Source: Toxonevra muliebris
Taxonomy: Eukaryota; Arthropoda; Insecta; Diptera; Pallopteridae
Assembly: GCA_963691655.1 (NCBI GenBank)
Contig: CAVNUY010000089.1
Location: 496,001-560,000, forward strand
DNA: 64,000 bases
Direction: 5' to 3'
Shown: in pieces, positions 27,080-41,200 of the stretch
Layout of the letters: each line of letters begins with the position of its first letter
How positions within the stretch are numbered: the first letter of the stretch is position 1
The notes under the pieces: model-generated
What the model was told of the DNA's origin: nothing
The model's database searches: none
The model's input: only the letters and a program-made list of their open reading frames with translations
Made by a program: the position numbers and the translations under genes

Positions 27080-28740
27080 GAAATTAAAATTCGAAATTAA
27101 AATTCGAAATTGAAATTCGAAATTGAAATTCGAAATTAAAATTTGAAATTAATATTCGAAATTAAAATTTGAAATTAAAATTCGAAATTGAAATTCGAAA
27201 TTAAAATTCGAAATTAAAATTTGAAATTAAAATTCGAAATTAAAATTCGAAATTAAAATTCGAAATTAAAATTTGAAATTAAAATTCGAAATTGAAATTC
27301 GAAATTGAAATTCGAAATTGAAATTCGAAATTGAAATTCGAAATTAAAATTTGAAATTAAAATTCGAAATTGAAATTCGAAATTAAAATTCGAAATTAAA
27401 ATTTGAAATTGAAATTCGAAATTAAAATTCGAAATTAAAATTCGAAATTGAAATTCGAAAATAAAATTCGAAATTAAAATTTGAAATTGAAATTCGAAAT
27501 TTAAATTCGAAATTAAAATTCGAAATTAAAATTCGAAATTAAAATTTGAAATTCGAAATTAAAATTCGAAATTAAAATTCGAAATTGAAATTCGAAATTA
27601 AAATTCGAAATTGAAATTCGAAATTATAATTCGAAATTGAAATTCGAAATTAAAATTCGAAATTGAAATTCGAAATTAAAATTTGAAATTAAAATTCGAA
27701 ATTGAAATTCGAAATTAAAATTCGAAATTGAAATTCGAAATTAAAATTTGAAATTAAAATTCGAAATTGAAATTCGAAATTAAAATTCGAAATTAAAATT
27801 CGAAATTGAAATTCGAAATTGAAATTCGAAATTGAAATTCGAAATTGAAACTCGAAATTGAAATTCGAAATTGAAATTCGAAATTTAAATTCGAAATTTA
27901 AATTCGAAATTAAAATTCGAAATTGAAATTCGAAATTGAAATTCGAAATTGAAATTCGAAATTAAAATTCGAAATTAAAATTCGAAATTAAAATTCGAAA
28001 TTGAAATTCGAAATTAAAATTCGAAATTAAAATTCGAAACTGAAATTCGAAATTAAAATTCGAAATTAAAATTCGGAATTAAAATTCGGAATTAAAATTC
28101 GGAATTAAAATTCGAAATTAAAATTCGAAATTATAATTCGAAATTGAAATTCGAAATTAAAATTCGAAATTGAAATTCGAAATTAAAATTTGAAATTAAA
28201 ATTCGAAATTGAAATTCGAAATTAAAATTCGAAATTAAGATTCGAAATTAAAATTCGAAATTGAAATTTGAAATTAGAAATTAAAATTCGAAATTAAAAT
28301 TCGAAATTGAAATTCGAAATTAAAATTCGAAATTGAAATTCGAAATTATAATTCGAAATTGAAATTCGAAATTAAAATTCGAAATTAAAATTCGAAATTG
28401 AAATTCGAAATTGAAATTCGAAACTAAAATTTGAAATTAAAATTCGAAATTGAAATTCGAAATTAAAATTCGAAATTATAATTCGAAATTGAAATTCGAA
28501 ATTAAAATTCGAAATTGAAATTCGAAATTAAAATTTGAAATTAAAATTCGAAATTGAAATTCGAAATTAAAATTCGAAATTGAAATTCGAAATTGAAATT
28601 CGAAATTGAAATTCGAAATTGAAATTCGAAATTGAAATTCGAAATTAAAATTTGAAATTAAAATTCGAAATTGAAATTCGAAATTAAAATTCGAAATTAA
28701 AATTTGAAATTGAAATTCGAAATTAAAATTCAAAATTAAA
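27080..28740. repeat. B1 to A2 transition; no gene
   Basis: After CGGAACT and GG units end near 27070, the array passes through an AATTAATATTCG unit (27150), a CGAAAATAAAA unit (near 27459) and a CGAAACTG block (28036) with three GG units. A disturbed region follows near 28225-28285, with AATTAAGATT, TTTGAAATTAGAAATT and loss of unit phase. The 258-bp minus-strand open frame at 28476-28733 lies in ordinary G/A units and is a by-product of the repeat. Confidence 0.8.
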
Positions 28741-31700
28741 ATTCGAAATTAAAATTCGAAAATAAAATTCGAAATTAAAATTTGAAATTGAAATTCGAAA
28801 TTTAAATTCGAAATTAAAATTCGAAATTAAAATTCGAAATTAAAATTCGAAATTAAAATTCGAAATTAAAATTCGAAATTGAAATTCGAAATTAAAATTC
28901 GAAATTGAAATTCGAAATTATAATTCGAAATTGAAATTCGAAATTAAAATTCGAAATTGAAATTCGAAATTGAAATTCGAAATTAAAATTCGAAATTGAA
29001 ATTCGAAATTAAAATTTGAAATTAAAATTCGAAATTGAAATTCGAAATTAAAATTTGAAATTAAAATTCGAAATTGAAATTCGAAATTAAAATTCGAAAT
29101 TAAAATTTGAAATTGAAATTCGAAATTAAAATTCGAAATTAAAATTCGAAATTGAAATTCGAAAATAAAATTCGAAATTAAAATTTGAAATTGAAATTCG
29201 AAATTTAAATTCGAAATTAAAATTCGAAATTGAAATTCGAAATTAAAATTCGAAATTGAAATTCGAAATTAAAATTTGAAATTAAAATTCGAAATTGAAA
29301 TTCGAAATTAAAATTTGAAATTAAAATTCGAAATTGAAATTCGAAATTAAAATTTGAAATTAAAATTCGAAATTGAAATTCGAAATTAAAATTCGAAATT
29401 AAAATTCGAAATTGAAATTTGAAATTAAAATTCGAAATTAAAATTCGAAATTAAAATTCGAAATTAAAATTTGAAATTAAAATTCGAAATTGAAATTCGA
29501 AATTGAAATTCGAAATTGAAATTCGAAATTGAAATTCGAAATTAAAATTTGAAATTAAAATTCGAAATTGAAATTCGAAATTAAAATTCGAAATTAAAAT
29601 TTGAAATTGAAATTCGAAATTAAAATTCGAAATTAAAATTCGAAATTAAAATTTGAAATTCGAAATTAAAATTCGAAATTAAAATTCGAAATTGAAATTC
29701 GAAATTAAAATTCGAAATTGAAATTCGAAATTATAATTCGAAATTGAAATTCGAAATTAAAATTCGAAATTGAAATTCGAAATTAAAATTTGAAATTAAA
29801 ATTCGAAATTGAAATTCGAAATTAAAATTCGAAATTGAAATTCGAAATTAAAATTTGAAATTAAAATTCGAAATTGAAATTCGAAATTAAAATTCGAAAT
29901 TAAAATTCGAAATTGAAATTCGAAATTGAAATTCGAAATTGAAATTCGAAATTGAAATTCGAAATTGAAACTCGAAATTGAAATTCGAAATTGAAATTCG
30001 AAATTTAAATTCGAAATTAAAATTTGAAATTGAAATTCGAAATTTAAATTCGAAATTAAAATTCGAAATTAAAATTCGAAATTAAAATTTGAAATTCGAA
30101 ATTAAAATTCGAAATTAAAATTCGAAATTGAAATTCGAAATTAAAATTCGAAATTGAAATTCGAAATTATAATTCGAAATTGAAATTCGAAATTAAAATT
30201 CGAAATTGAAATTCGAAATTAAAATTCGAAATTAAAATTCGAAATTGAAATTCGAAATTGAAATTCGAAATTGAAATTCGAAATTGAAATTCGAAATTGA
30301 AACTCGAAATTGAAATTCGAAATTGAAATTCGAAAATAAAATTCGAAATTAAAATTTGAAATTGAAATTCGAAATTTAAATTCGAAATTAAAATTCGAAA
30401 TTAAAATTCGAAATTAAAATTTGAAATTCGAAATTAAAATTCGAAATTAAAATTCGAAATTGAAATTCGAAATTAAAATTCGAAATTGAAATTCGAAATT
30501 ATAATTCGAAATTGAAATTCGAAATTAAAATTCGAAATTGAAATTCGAAATTAAAATTTGAAATTAAAATTCGAAATTGAAATTCGAAATTAAAATTCGA
30601 AATTGAAATTCGAAATTAAAATTTGAAATTAAAATTCGAAATTGAAATTCGAAATTAAAATTCGAAATTAAAATTCGAAATTGAAATTCGAAATTGAAAT
30701 TCGAAATTGAAATTCGAAATTGAAATTCGAAATTGAAACTCGAAATTGAAATTCGAAATTGAAATTCGAAATTTAAATTCGAAATTTAAATTCGAAATTA
30801 AAATTCGAAATTGAAATTCGAAATTGAAATTCGAAATTGAAATTCGAAATTAAAATTCGAAATTAAAATTCGAAATTAAAATTCGAAATTGAAATTCGAA
30901 ATTAAAATTCGAAATTAAAATTCGAAACTGAAATTCGAAATTAAAATTCGAAATTAAAATTCGGAATTAAAATTCGGAATTAAAATTCGGAATTAAAATT
31001 CGAAATTAAAATTCGAAATTATAATTCGAAATTGAAATTCGAAATTAAAATTCGAAATTGAAATTCGAAATTAAAATTTGAAATTAAAATTCGAAATTGA
31101 AATTCGAAATTAAAATTCGAAATTAAAATTCGAAATTAAAATTCGAAATTGAAATTTGAAATTCGAAATTAAAATTCGAAATTAAAATTCGAAATTAAAA
31201 TTCGAAATTGAAATTCGAAATTAAAATTCGAAATTGAAATTCGAAATTATAATTCGAAATTGAAATTCGAAATTAAAATTCGAAATTAAAATTCGAAATT
31301 GAAATTCGAAATTAAAATTCGAAATTGAAATTCGAAATTATAATTCGAAATTAAAATTCGAAATTGAAATTCGAAATTAAAATTCGAAATTATAATTCGA
31401 AATTGAAATTCGAAATTAAAATTCGAAATTGAAATTCGAAATTAAAATTTGAAATTAAAATTCGAAATTGAAATTCGAAATTAAAATTCGAAATTAAAAT
31501 TCGAAATTGAAATTCGAAATTGAAATTCGAAATTGAAATTCGAAATTGAAATTCGAAATTAAAATTTGAAATTAAAATTCGAAATTGAAATTCGAAATTA
31601 AAATTCGAAATTAAAATTTGAAATTGAAATTCGAAATTAAAATTCGAAATTAAAATTCGAAATTAAAATTCGAAAATAAAATTCGAAATTAAAATTTGAA

Positions 31701-33499
31701 ATCGAAATTCGAAATTTAAATTCGAAATTAAAATTCGAAATTAAAATTTGAAATTCGAAATTAAAATTCGAAATTAAAATTCGAAATTGAAATTCGAAAT
31801 TAAAATTCGAAATTGAAATTCGAAATTATAATTCGAAATTGAAATTCGAAATTAAAATTCGAAATTGAAATTCGAAATTAAAATTTGAAATTAAAATTCG
31901 AAATTGAAATTCGAAATTAAAATTCGAAATTGAAATTCGAAATTAAAATTTGAAATTAAAATTCGAAATTGAAATTCGAAATTAAAATTCGAAATTAAAA
32001 TTCGAAATTGAAATTCGAAATTGAAATTCGAAATTGAAATTCGAAATTGAAACTCGAAATTGAAATTCGAAATTGAAATTCGAAATTTAAATTCGAAATT
32101 TAAATTCGAAATTAAAATTCGAAATTGAAATTCGAAATTGAAATTCGAAATTAAAATTCGAAATTAAAAGTCGAAATTAAAATTCGAAATTAAAATTCGA
32201 AATTGAAATTCGAAATTGAAATTCGAAATTGAAATTCGAAATTAAAATTCGAAATTGAAATTCGAAATTGAAATTCGAAATTGAAATTCGAAATTGAAAT
32301 TCGAAATTAAAATTTGAAATTAAAATTCGAAATTGAAATTCGAAATTAAAATTCGAAATTAAAATTCGAAATTGAAATTCGAAATTGAAATTCGAAATTA
32401 AAATTCGAAATTAAAATTCGTAATTAAAATTCGAAATTAAAATTCGAAATTGAAATTCGAAATTAAAATTCGAAATTAAAATTCGAAATTAAAATTCGAA
32501 ATTAAAATTCGAAATTAAAATTTGAAATTCGAAATTAAAATTCGAAATTGAAATTCGAAATTAAAATTCGAAATTGAAACTCGAAATTAAAATTCGAAAT
32601 TAAAATTCGAAATTGAAATTCGAAATTGAAATTCGAAATTGAAATTCGAAATTGAAATTCGAAATTAAAATTCGAAATTAAAATTCGAAATTGAAATTCG
32701 AAATTAAAATTCGAAATTAAAATTTGAAATTGAAATTCGAAATTAAAATTCGAAATTAAAATTCGAAATTGAAATTCGAAATTAAAATTCGAAATTAAAA
32801 TTTGAAATTGAAATTCGAAATTCGAAATTAAAATTCGAAATTAAAATTCGAAATTGAAATTCGAAATTAAAATTCGAAATTGAAATTCGAAATTAAAATT
32901 CGAAATTAAAATTCGAAATTAAATTCGAAATTTAAATTCGAAATTAAAATTCGAAATTGAAATTCGAAATTAAAATTCGAAATTAAAATTCGAAATTAAA
33001 ATTCGAAATTATAATTCGAAATTGAAATTCGAAATTAAAATTCGAAATTGAAATTCGAAATTAAAATTTGAAATTAAAATTCGAAATTGAAATTCGAAAT
33101 TAAAATTCGAAATTGAAATTCGAAATTAAAATTTGAAATTAAAATTCGAAATTGAAATTCGAAATTAAAATTCGAAATTAAAATTCGAAATTGAAATTCG
33201 AAATTGAAATTCGAAATTGGAATTCGAAATTGAAATTCGAAATTAAAATTTGAAATTAAAATTCGAAATTGAAATTCGAAATTAAAATTCGAAATTAAAA
33301 TTTGAAATTGAAATTCGAAATTAAAATTCGAAATTAAAATTCGGAATTGAAATTCGAAATTAAAATTCGAAATTGAAATTCGAAATTAAAATTCGAAATT
33401 AAAATTCGAAATTGAAATTCGAAATTGAAATTCGAAATTGAAATTCGAAATTGAAATTCGAAATTAAAATTCGAAATTGAAATTCGAAATTAAAATTCG

Positions 33500-36400
33500 A
33501 AATTAAAATTCGAAATTAAAATTCGAAATTAAAATTTGAAATTCGAAATTAAAATTCGAAATTGAAATTCGAAATTAAAATTCGAAATTGAAATTCGAAA
33601 TTAAAATTCGAAATTGAAATTCGAAATTAAAATTCGAAATTGAAATTCGAAATAAAATTCGAAATTGAAATTCGAAATTAAAATTCGAAATTGAAATTCG
33701 AAATTAAAATTCGAAATTGAAATTCGAAAATAAAATTCGAAATTAAAATTCGAAATTAAAATTCGGAATTAAAATTCGGAATTAAAATTTGAAATTGAAA
33801 TTCGAAATTGAAATTCGAAATTAAAATTCGAAATTAAAATTTGAAATTGAAATTCGAAATTAAAATTCGAAATTAAAATTCGAAATTGAAATTCGAAATT
33901 AAAATTCGAAATTAAAATTTGAAATTGAAATTCGAAATTTAAATACGAAATTAAAATTCGAAATTAAAATTCGAAATTAAAATTCGAAATTGAAATTTGA
34001 AATTGAAATTCGAAATTGAAATTCGAAATTAAAATTCGAAATTAAAATTCGAAATTAAAATTCGAAATTAAAATTTGAAATTCGAAATTAAAATTCGAAA
34101 TTAAAATTCGAAATTGAAATTCGAAATTAAAATTCGAAATTGAAATTCGAAATTAAAATTCGAAATTGAAATTCGAAATTAAAATTCGAAATTAAAATTC
34201 GAAATTAAAATTCGAAATTGAAATTCGAAATTAAAATTCGAAATTGAAATTCGAAATTAAAATTCGAAATTGAAATTCGAAATTAAAATTCGAAATTTAA
34301 ATTCGAAATTAAAATTCGAAATTAAAACTCGAAATTAAAATTCGAAATTAAAATTCGAAATTAAAATTCGAAATTAAAATTCGAAATTAAAATTCGAAAT
34401 TAAAAGTCGAAAATGAAATTCGAAATTAAAATTCGAAATAAAATTCGAAATTAAAATTCGAAATTAAAATTCGAAATTGAAATTCGAAATTAAAATTCGA
34501 AATTAAAATTCGAAATTAAAATTCGAAATTAAAAATCGAAATTGAAATTCGAAATTAAAATTCGAAATTGAAATTCGAAATTAAAATTCGAAATTAAAAT
34601 TCGAAATTAAAATTCGAAATTGAAATTCGAAATTGAAATTCGAAATTGAAATTGAAATTCGAAATTGAAATTCGAAATTGAAATTCGAAATTAAAATTCG
34701 AAATTGAAATTCGAAATTGAAATTCGAAATTGAATTTCGAAATTGAAATTCGAAATTAAAATTCGAAATTTAAATTCGAAATTAAAATTTGAAATTAAAA
34801 TTCGAAATAAAAATTCGAAATTAAAATTCGAAATTATAATTCGAAATTGAAATTTGAAATTAAAATTCGAAATTGAAATTCGAAATTAAAATTTGAAATT
34901 AAAATTCGAAATTGAAATTCGAAATTAAAATTCGAAATTAAAATTCGAAATTGAAATTCGAAATTGAAATTCGAAATTGAAATTCGAAATTGAAATTCGA
35001 AATTAAAATTCGAAATTGAAATTCGAAATTAAAATTCGAAATTAAAATTCGAAATTAAAATTCGAAATTAAAATTCGAAATTAAAATTTGAAATTCGAAA
35101 TTAAAATTCGAAATTAAAATTCGAAATTGAAATTCGAAATTAAAATTCGAAATTGAAATTCGAAATTAAAATTCGAAATTGAAATTCGAAATTAAAATTC
35201 GAAATTAAAATTCGAAATTAAAATTCGAAATTGAAATTCGAAATTGAAATTCGAAATTAAAATTCGAAATTGAAATTCGAAATTAAAATTCGAAATTGAA
35301 ATTCGAAATTAAAATTCGAAATTTAAATTCGAAATTAAAAATCGAAATTAAAATTCGAAATTAAAATTAGAAATTAAAATTCGAAATTAAAATTCGAAAT
35401 TAAAATTCGAAATTAAAATTCGAAATTAAAATTCGAAATTAAAATTCGGAATTAAAATTCGAAATTGAAATTCGAAATTAAAATTCGAAATTAAAATTCG
35501 AAATTGAAATTCGAAATTAAAATTCGAAATTAAAATTTGAAATTGAAATTCGAAATTAAAATTCGAAATTAAAATTCGAAATTAAAATTCAAAATTAAAA
35601 TTCGAAATTAAATTTCGAAATTAAAATTCGAAATTAAAATTCGGAATTAAAATTTGAAATTGAAATTCGAAATTAAAATTGAAATTCGAAATTGAAATTC
35701 GAAATTGAAATTCGAAATTAAAATTCGAAATTAAAATTCGTAATTAAAATTCGAAATTAAAATTCGAAATTGAAATTCGAAATTAAAATTCGAAATTAAA
35801 ATTCGAAATTAAAATTCGAAATTAAAATTCGAAATTAAAATTTGAAATTCGAAATTAAAATTCGAAATTGAAATTCGAAATTAAAATTCGAAATTGAAAT
35901 TCGAAATTAAAATTCGAAATTGAAATTCGAAATTAAAATTCGAAATTGAAATTCGAAATAAAATTCGAAATTGAAATTCGAAATTAAAATTCGAAATTGA
36001 AATTCGAAATTAAAATTCGAAATTGAAATTCGAAAATAAAATTCGAAATTAAAATTCGAAATTAAAATTCGGAATTAAAATTCGGAATTAAAATTTGAAA
36101 TTGAAATTCGAAATTGAAATTCGAAATTAAAATTCGAAATTAAAATTTGAAATTGAAATTCGAAATTAAAATTCGAAATTAAAATTCGAAATTGAAATTC
36201 GAAATTAAAATTCGATATTAAAATTTGAAATTGAAATTCGAAATTTAAATTCGAAATTAAAATTCGAAATTAAAATTCGAAATTAAAATTCGAAATTAAA
36301 ATTCGAAATTAAAATTTGAAATTCGAAATTAAAATTCGAAATTGAAATTCGAAATTAAAATTCGAAATTGAAATTCGAAATTAAAATTCGAAATTGAAAT

Positions 36401-38250
36401 TCGAAATTAAAATTCGAAATTGAAATTCGAAATAAAATTCGAAATTGAAATTCGAAATTAAAATTCGAAATTGAAATTCGAAATTAAAATTCGAAATTGA
36501 AATTCGAAAATAAAATTCGAAATTAAAATTCGAAATTAAAATTCGGAATTAAAATTCGGAATTAAAATTTGAAATTGAAATTCGAAATTGAAATTCGAAA
36601 TTAAAATTCGAAATTAAAATTTGAAATTGAAATTCGAAATTAAAATTCGAAATTAAAATTCGAAATTGAAATTCGAAATTAAAATTCGAAATTAAAATTT
36701 GAAATTGAAATTCGAAATTTAAATACGAAATTAAAATTCGAAATTAAAATTCGAAATTAAAATTCGAAATTGAAATTTGAAATTGAAATTCGAAATTGAA
36801 ATTCGAAATTAAAATTCGAAATTAAAATTCGAAATTAAAATTCGAAATTAAAATTTGAAATTCGAAATTAAAATTCGAAATTAAAATTCGAAATTGAAAT
36901 TCGAAATTAAAATTCGAAATTGAAATTCGAAATTAAAATTCGAAATTGAAATTCGAAATTAAAATTCGAAATTAAAATTCGAAATTAAAATTCGAAATTG
37001 AAATTCGAAATTAAAATTCGAAATTGAAATTCGAAATTAAAATTCGAAATTGAAATTCGAAATTAAAATTCGAAATTTAAATTCGAAATTAAAATTCGAA
37101 ATTAAAACTCGAAATTAAAATTCGAAATTAAAATTCGAAATTAAAATTCGAAATTAAAATTCGAAATTAAAATTCGGAATTAAAATTCGAAATTAAAAGT
37201 CGAAAATGAAATTCGAAATTAAAATTCGAAATTAAAATTCGAAATAAAATTCGAAATTAAAATTCGAAATTAAAATTCGAAATTGAAATTCGAAATTAAA
37301 ATTCGAAATTAAAATTCGAAATTAGAATTCGAAATTAAAAATCGAAATTGAAATTCGAAATTAAAATTCGAAATTGAAATTCGAAATTAAAATTCGAAAT
37401 TAAAATTCGAAATTAAAATTCGAAATTGAAATTCGAAATTGAAATTCGAAATTGAAATTGAAATTCGAAATTGAAATTCGAAATTGAAATTCGAAATTGA
37501 AATTCGAAATTGAATTTCGAAATTGAAATTCGAAATTAAAATTCGAAATTGAAATTCGAAATTAAAATTCGAAATTAAAATTCGAAATTAAAATTCGAAA
37601 TTAAAATTCGAAATTGAAATTCGAAATTGAAATTCGAAATTGAATTTCGAAATTGAAATTCGAAATTGAATTTCGAAATTGAAATTCGAAATTAAAATTC
37701 GAAATTTAAATTCGAAATTAAAATTCGAAATTGAAATTCGAAATTAAAATTCGAAATTGAAATTCGAAATTGAATTTCGAAATTGAAATTCGAAATTGAA
37801 TTTCGAAATTGAAATTCGAAATTAAAATTCGAAATTTAAATTCGAAATTAAAATTCGAAATTGAAATTCGAAATTAAAATTCGAAATTAAAATTCGAAAT
37901 TGAAATTCGAAATTGAAATTCGAAATTGAAATTCGAAATTGAAATTCGAAATTAAAATTCGAAATTGAAATTCGAAATTAAAATTCGAAATTAAAATTCG
38001 AAATTAAAATTCGAAATTAAAATTCGAAATTAAAATTTGAAATTCGAAATTAAAATTCGAAATTAAAATTCGAAATTGAAATTCGAAATTAAAATTCGAA
38101 ATTGAAATTCGAAATTAAAATTCGAAATTGAAATTCGAAATTAAAATTCGAAATTAAAATTCGAAATTAAAATTCGAAATTGAAATTCGAAATTGAAATT
38201 CGAAATTGAAATTCGAAATTAAAATTCGAAATTGAAATTCGAAATTAAAA
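33500..38250. repeat. X-Y-X'-Y' tandem duplication, ~2.78-2.96-kb HOR in domain A2
   Basis: X markers: the 12-bp unit AATAAAATTC at 33651 and 36431, TTTAAATACG at 33941 and 36721 (both 2780 bp apart), and CGAAAATGAAA at 34411 and 37204 (2793 bp). Y markers: the 6-bp slip AAAATTG at 35675 and 38637, and TTAGAAATT at 35369 and 38331 (both 2962 bp apart). The order X, Y, X', Y' is that of one tandem duplication of about 2.8-2.96 kb. Domain A1 holds the X set near 10.1-11.6 kb and the Y set near 12.3 kb, without this extra block. Confidence 0.85.
37500..37880. repeat. 130-bp (10-unit) HOR marked by GAATTTCG units
   Basis: GAATTTCG units occur at 37512, 37642, 37668, 37772 and 37798. The pair 37642/37668 recurs at 37772/37798, exactly 130 bp on, with the same flanking TTTAAATTCG unit; 37512 is another 130 bp upstream. 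GAATTTCG extends the central palindrome to AATTTCGAAATT (12 bp). Related single units occur near 4105, 8720, 11702 and 34734. Confidence 0.85.
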
Positions 38251-41200
38251 TTCGAAATTGAAATTCGAAATTAAAATTCGAAATTTAAATTCGAAATTAA
38301 AAATCGAAATTAAAATTCGAAATTAAAATTAGAAATTAAAATTCGAAATTAAAATTCGAAATTAAAATTCGAAATTAAAATTCGAAATTAAAATTCGAAA
38401 TTAAAATTCGGAATTAAAATTCGAAATTGAAATTCGAAATTAAAATTCGAAATTAAAATTCGAAATTGAAATTCGAAATTAAAATTCGAAATTAAAATTT
38501 GAAATTGAAATTCGAAATTAAAATTCGAAATTAAAATTCGAAATTAAAATTCAAAATTAAAATTCGAAATTAAATTTCGAAATTAAAATTCGAAATTAAA
38601 ATTCGGAATTAAAATTTGAAATTGAAATTCGAAATTAAAATTGAAATTCGAAATTGAAATTCGAAATTGAAATTCGAAATTAAAATTCGAAATTAAAATT
38701 CGTAATTAAAATTCGAAATTAAAATTCGAAATTGAAATTCGAAATTAAAATTCGAAATTAAAATTCGAAATTAAAATTCGAAATTAAAATTCGAAATTGA
38801 AATTCGAAATTAAAATTCGAAATTAAAATTCGAAATTAAAATTCGAAATTGAAATTCGAAATTGAAATTCGAAATTAAAATTCGAAATTGAAATTCGAAA
38901 TTAAAATTCGAAATTGAAATTCGAAATTAAAATTCGAAATTTAAATTCGAAATTAAAAATCGAAATTAAAATTCGAAATTAAAATTAGAAATTAAAATTC
39001 GAAATTAAAATTCGAAATTAAAGTTCGAAATTAAAATTCGAAATTAAAATTCGGAATTAAAATTCGAAATTGAAATTCGAAATTGAAATTCGAAATTAAA
39101 ATTCGAAATTAAAATTCGAAATTGAAATTCGAAATTAAAATTCGAAATTAAAATTTGAAATTGAAATTCGAAATTAAAATTCGAAATTAAAATTCGAAAT
39201 TAAAATTCAAAATTAAAATTCGAAATTAAATTTCGAAATTAAAATTCGAAATTAAAATTCGGAATTAAAATTTGAAATTGAAATTCGAAATTAAAATTCG
39301 AAATTAAAATTCGAAATTGAAATTCGAAATTAAAATTCGAAATTAAAATTTGAAATTGAAATTCGAAATTTAAATTCGAAATTTAAATTCGAAATTAAAA
39401 TTCGAAATTAAAATTCGAAATTAAAATTCGAAATTTAAATTCGAAATTAAATATCGAAATTGAAATTCGAAATTAAAATTCGAAATTGAAATTCGAAATT
39501 AAAATTCGAAATTAAAATTTGAAATTGAAATTCGAAATTGAAATTCGAAATTAAAATTCGAAATTAAAATTCGAAATTAAAATTCGAAATTAAAATTCGA
39601 AATTAAAATTCGAAATTAAAATTCGAAATTGAAATTCGAAATTAAAATTCGAAATTGAAATTCGAAATTAAAATTCGAAATTGAAATTCGAAATTAAAAT
39701 TCGAAATTGAAATTCGAAATTAAAATTCGAAATTAAAATTTGAAATTGAAATTCGAAATTAAAATTCGAAATTGAAATTTGAAATTGAAATTCGAAATTG
39801 AAATTCGAAATTAAAATTTGAAATTAAAATACGAAATTGAAATTCGAAATTAAAATTCGAAATTAAAATTTGAAATTGAAATTCGAATTAAAATTCGAGA
39901 TTAAAATTCGAAATTGAAATTCGAAATTAAAATTCGAAATTAAAATTTGAAATTGAAATTCGAAATTTAAATTCGAAATTAAAATTCGAAATTAAAATTC
40001 GAAACTAAAATTCGAAATTGAAATTCGAAATTAAAATTCGAAATTGAAATTCGAAATTAAAATTCGAAATTTAAATTCGAAATTGAAATTCGAAATTAAA
40101 ATTCGAAATTAAAATTAGAAATTAAAATTCGAAATTAAAATTCGAAATTAAAATTCGAAATTAAAATTCGAAATTAAAATTTGAAATTAAAATTCGAAAT
40201 TGAAATTCGAAATTAAAATTCGAAATTAAAATTCGAAATTAAAATTCGAAATTAAAATTCGAAATTGAAATTCGAAATTAAAATTCGAAATTGAAATTCG
40301 AAATTAAAATTCGAAATTGAAATTCGAAATTAAAATTCGAAATTAAAATTCGAAATTAAAATTCGAAATTAAAATTCGAAATTAAAATTCGGAATTAAAA
40401 TTCGAAATTAAAATTCGGAACTAAAATTCGAAATTAAAATTCGAAATTAAAATTCGAAATTAAAATTCGGAATTAAAATTCGGAATTAAAATTCGGAATT
40501 AAAATTCGGAATTAAAATTCGAAATTAAAATTCGGAATTAAAATTTGGAATTAAAATTCGGAATTAAAATTCGGAATTAAAATTCGAAATTAAAATTCGG
40601 AATTAAAATTCGAAATTAAAATTCGAAATTGAAATTCGAAATTAAAATTCGAAATTAAAATTCGGAATTAAAATTTCGAATTAAAATTCGGAATTAAAAT
40701 TCGAAATTAAAATTCGAAATTAAAATTCGGAATTAAAATTCGAAATTAAAATTCGGAATTAAAATTCGGAATTAAAATTCGAAATTGAAATTCGGAATTA
40801 AAATTCGAAATTAAAAATCGAAATTAAAATTCGAAATTGAAATTCGAAATTGAAATTCGAAATTAAAATTCGGAATTAAAATTCGAAATTAAAATTCGAA
40901 ATTAAAATTCGAAATTGAAATTCGAAATTAAAATTCGAAATTAAAATTCGAAATTAAAATTCGGAATTAAAATTCGAAATTGAAATTCGAAATTAAGATT
41001 CGAAATTAAAATTCGGAATTAAAATTCGGAATTAAAATTCGAAATTAAAATTCGAAATTAAAATTCGAAATTGAAATTCGAAATTGAAATTCGAAATTAA
41101 AATTCGGAATTAAAATTCGAAATTAAAATTCGAAATTAAAATTCTGAATTAAAATTCGAAATTAAAATTCGGAATTAAAATTCGAAATTAAATTTCGAAA

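Larger units (their letters stand above)
18071..27080. repeat. Domain B1: satellite rich in GG units (TTCGGAATTAAAA)
   Basis: Here TTCGGAATTAAAA units become frequent, often in consecutive runs, and TTTGAAA units become scarce except in small islands. Marker variants absent from most of domain A appear: CGGAATAAATATT (20201, 20838, 22203, 24478, 25115, 26480), AATCCGAATT (19951, 24228), AAGTTGGAAT (19171, 23435) and many CGGAACT. Most of the domain is two tandem copies of a 4.26-4.28 kb higher-order repeat. No gene is visible. The A-to-GG change destroys TTCGAA in those units but keeps the CpG. Confidence 0.85.
27081..40380. repeat. Domain A2: second A/G/T-unit domain
   Basis: Composition returns to A, G and T units with few GG units, entering through the AATTAATATTCG marker (27150) also seen at 5947, 21482 and 25759. 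From about 30.7 kb the marker order follows domain A1 from about 6.9 kb: CGAAACTG 30924 (7164 in A1), AAAATAAAA 31673 (7887), GAAACTC 32049 (8263), AAAAGTC 32166 (8380), TTGGAATTC 33217 (9411). It contains an extra X-Y block of about 2.8-2.96 kb. The right edge is sharp: sequence matching 13.9-14.4 kb up to 40380 switches at 40381 to sequence matching about 18.07 kb onward. No gene. Confidence 0.85.

Noticed and set aside
28476..28733. An 85-codon open reading frame on the minus strand with a repeated Asn-Phe-Glu-Gln-Arg-Ile-Leu-Ser pattern.
   Set aside because: It is the satellite read in frame: 39 nt (three 13-mers) give a 13-residue period. It begins at TTG, not ATG (plus-strand bases 28731-28733 are CAA). 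It is open only because G units replace the A units that supply TAA in that frame. There is no promoter, composition change or domain.
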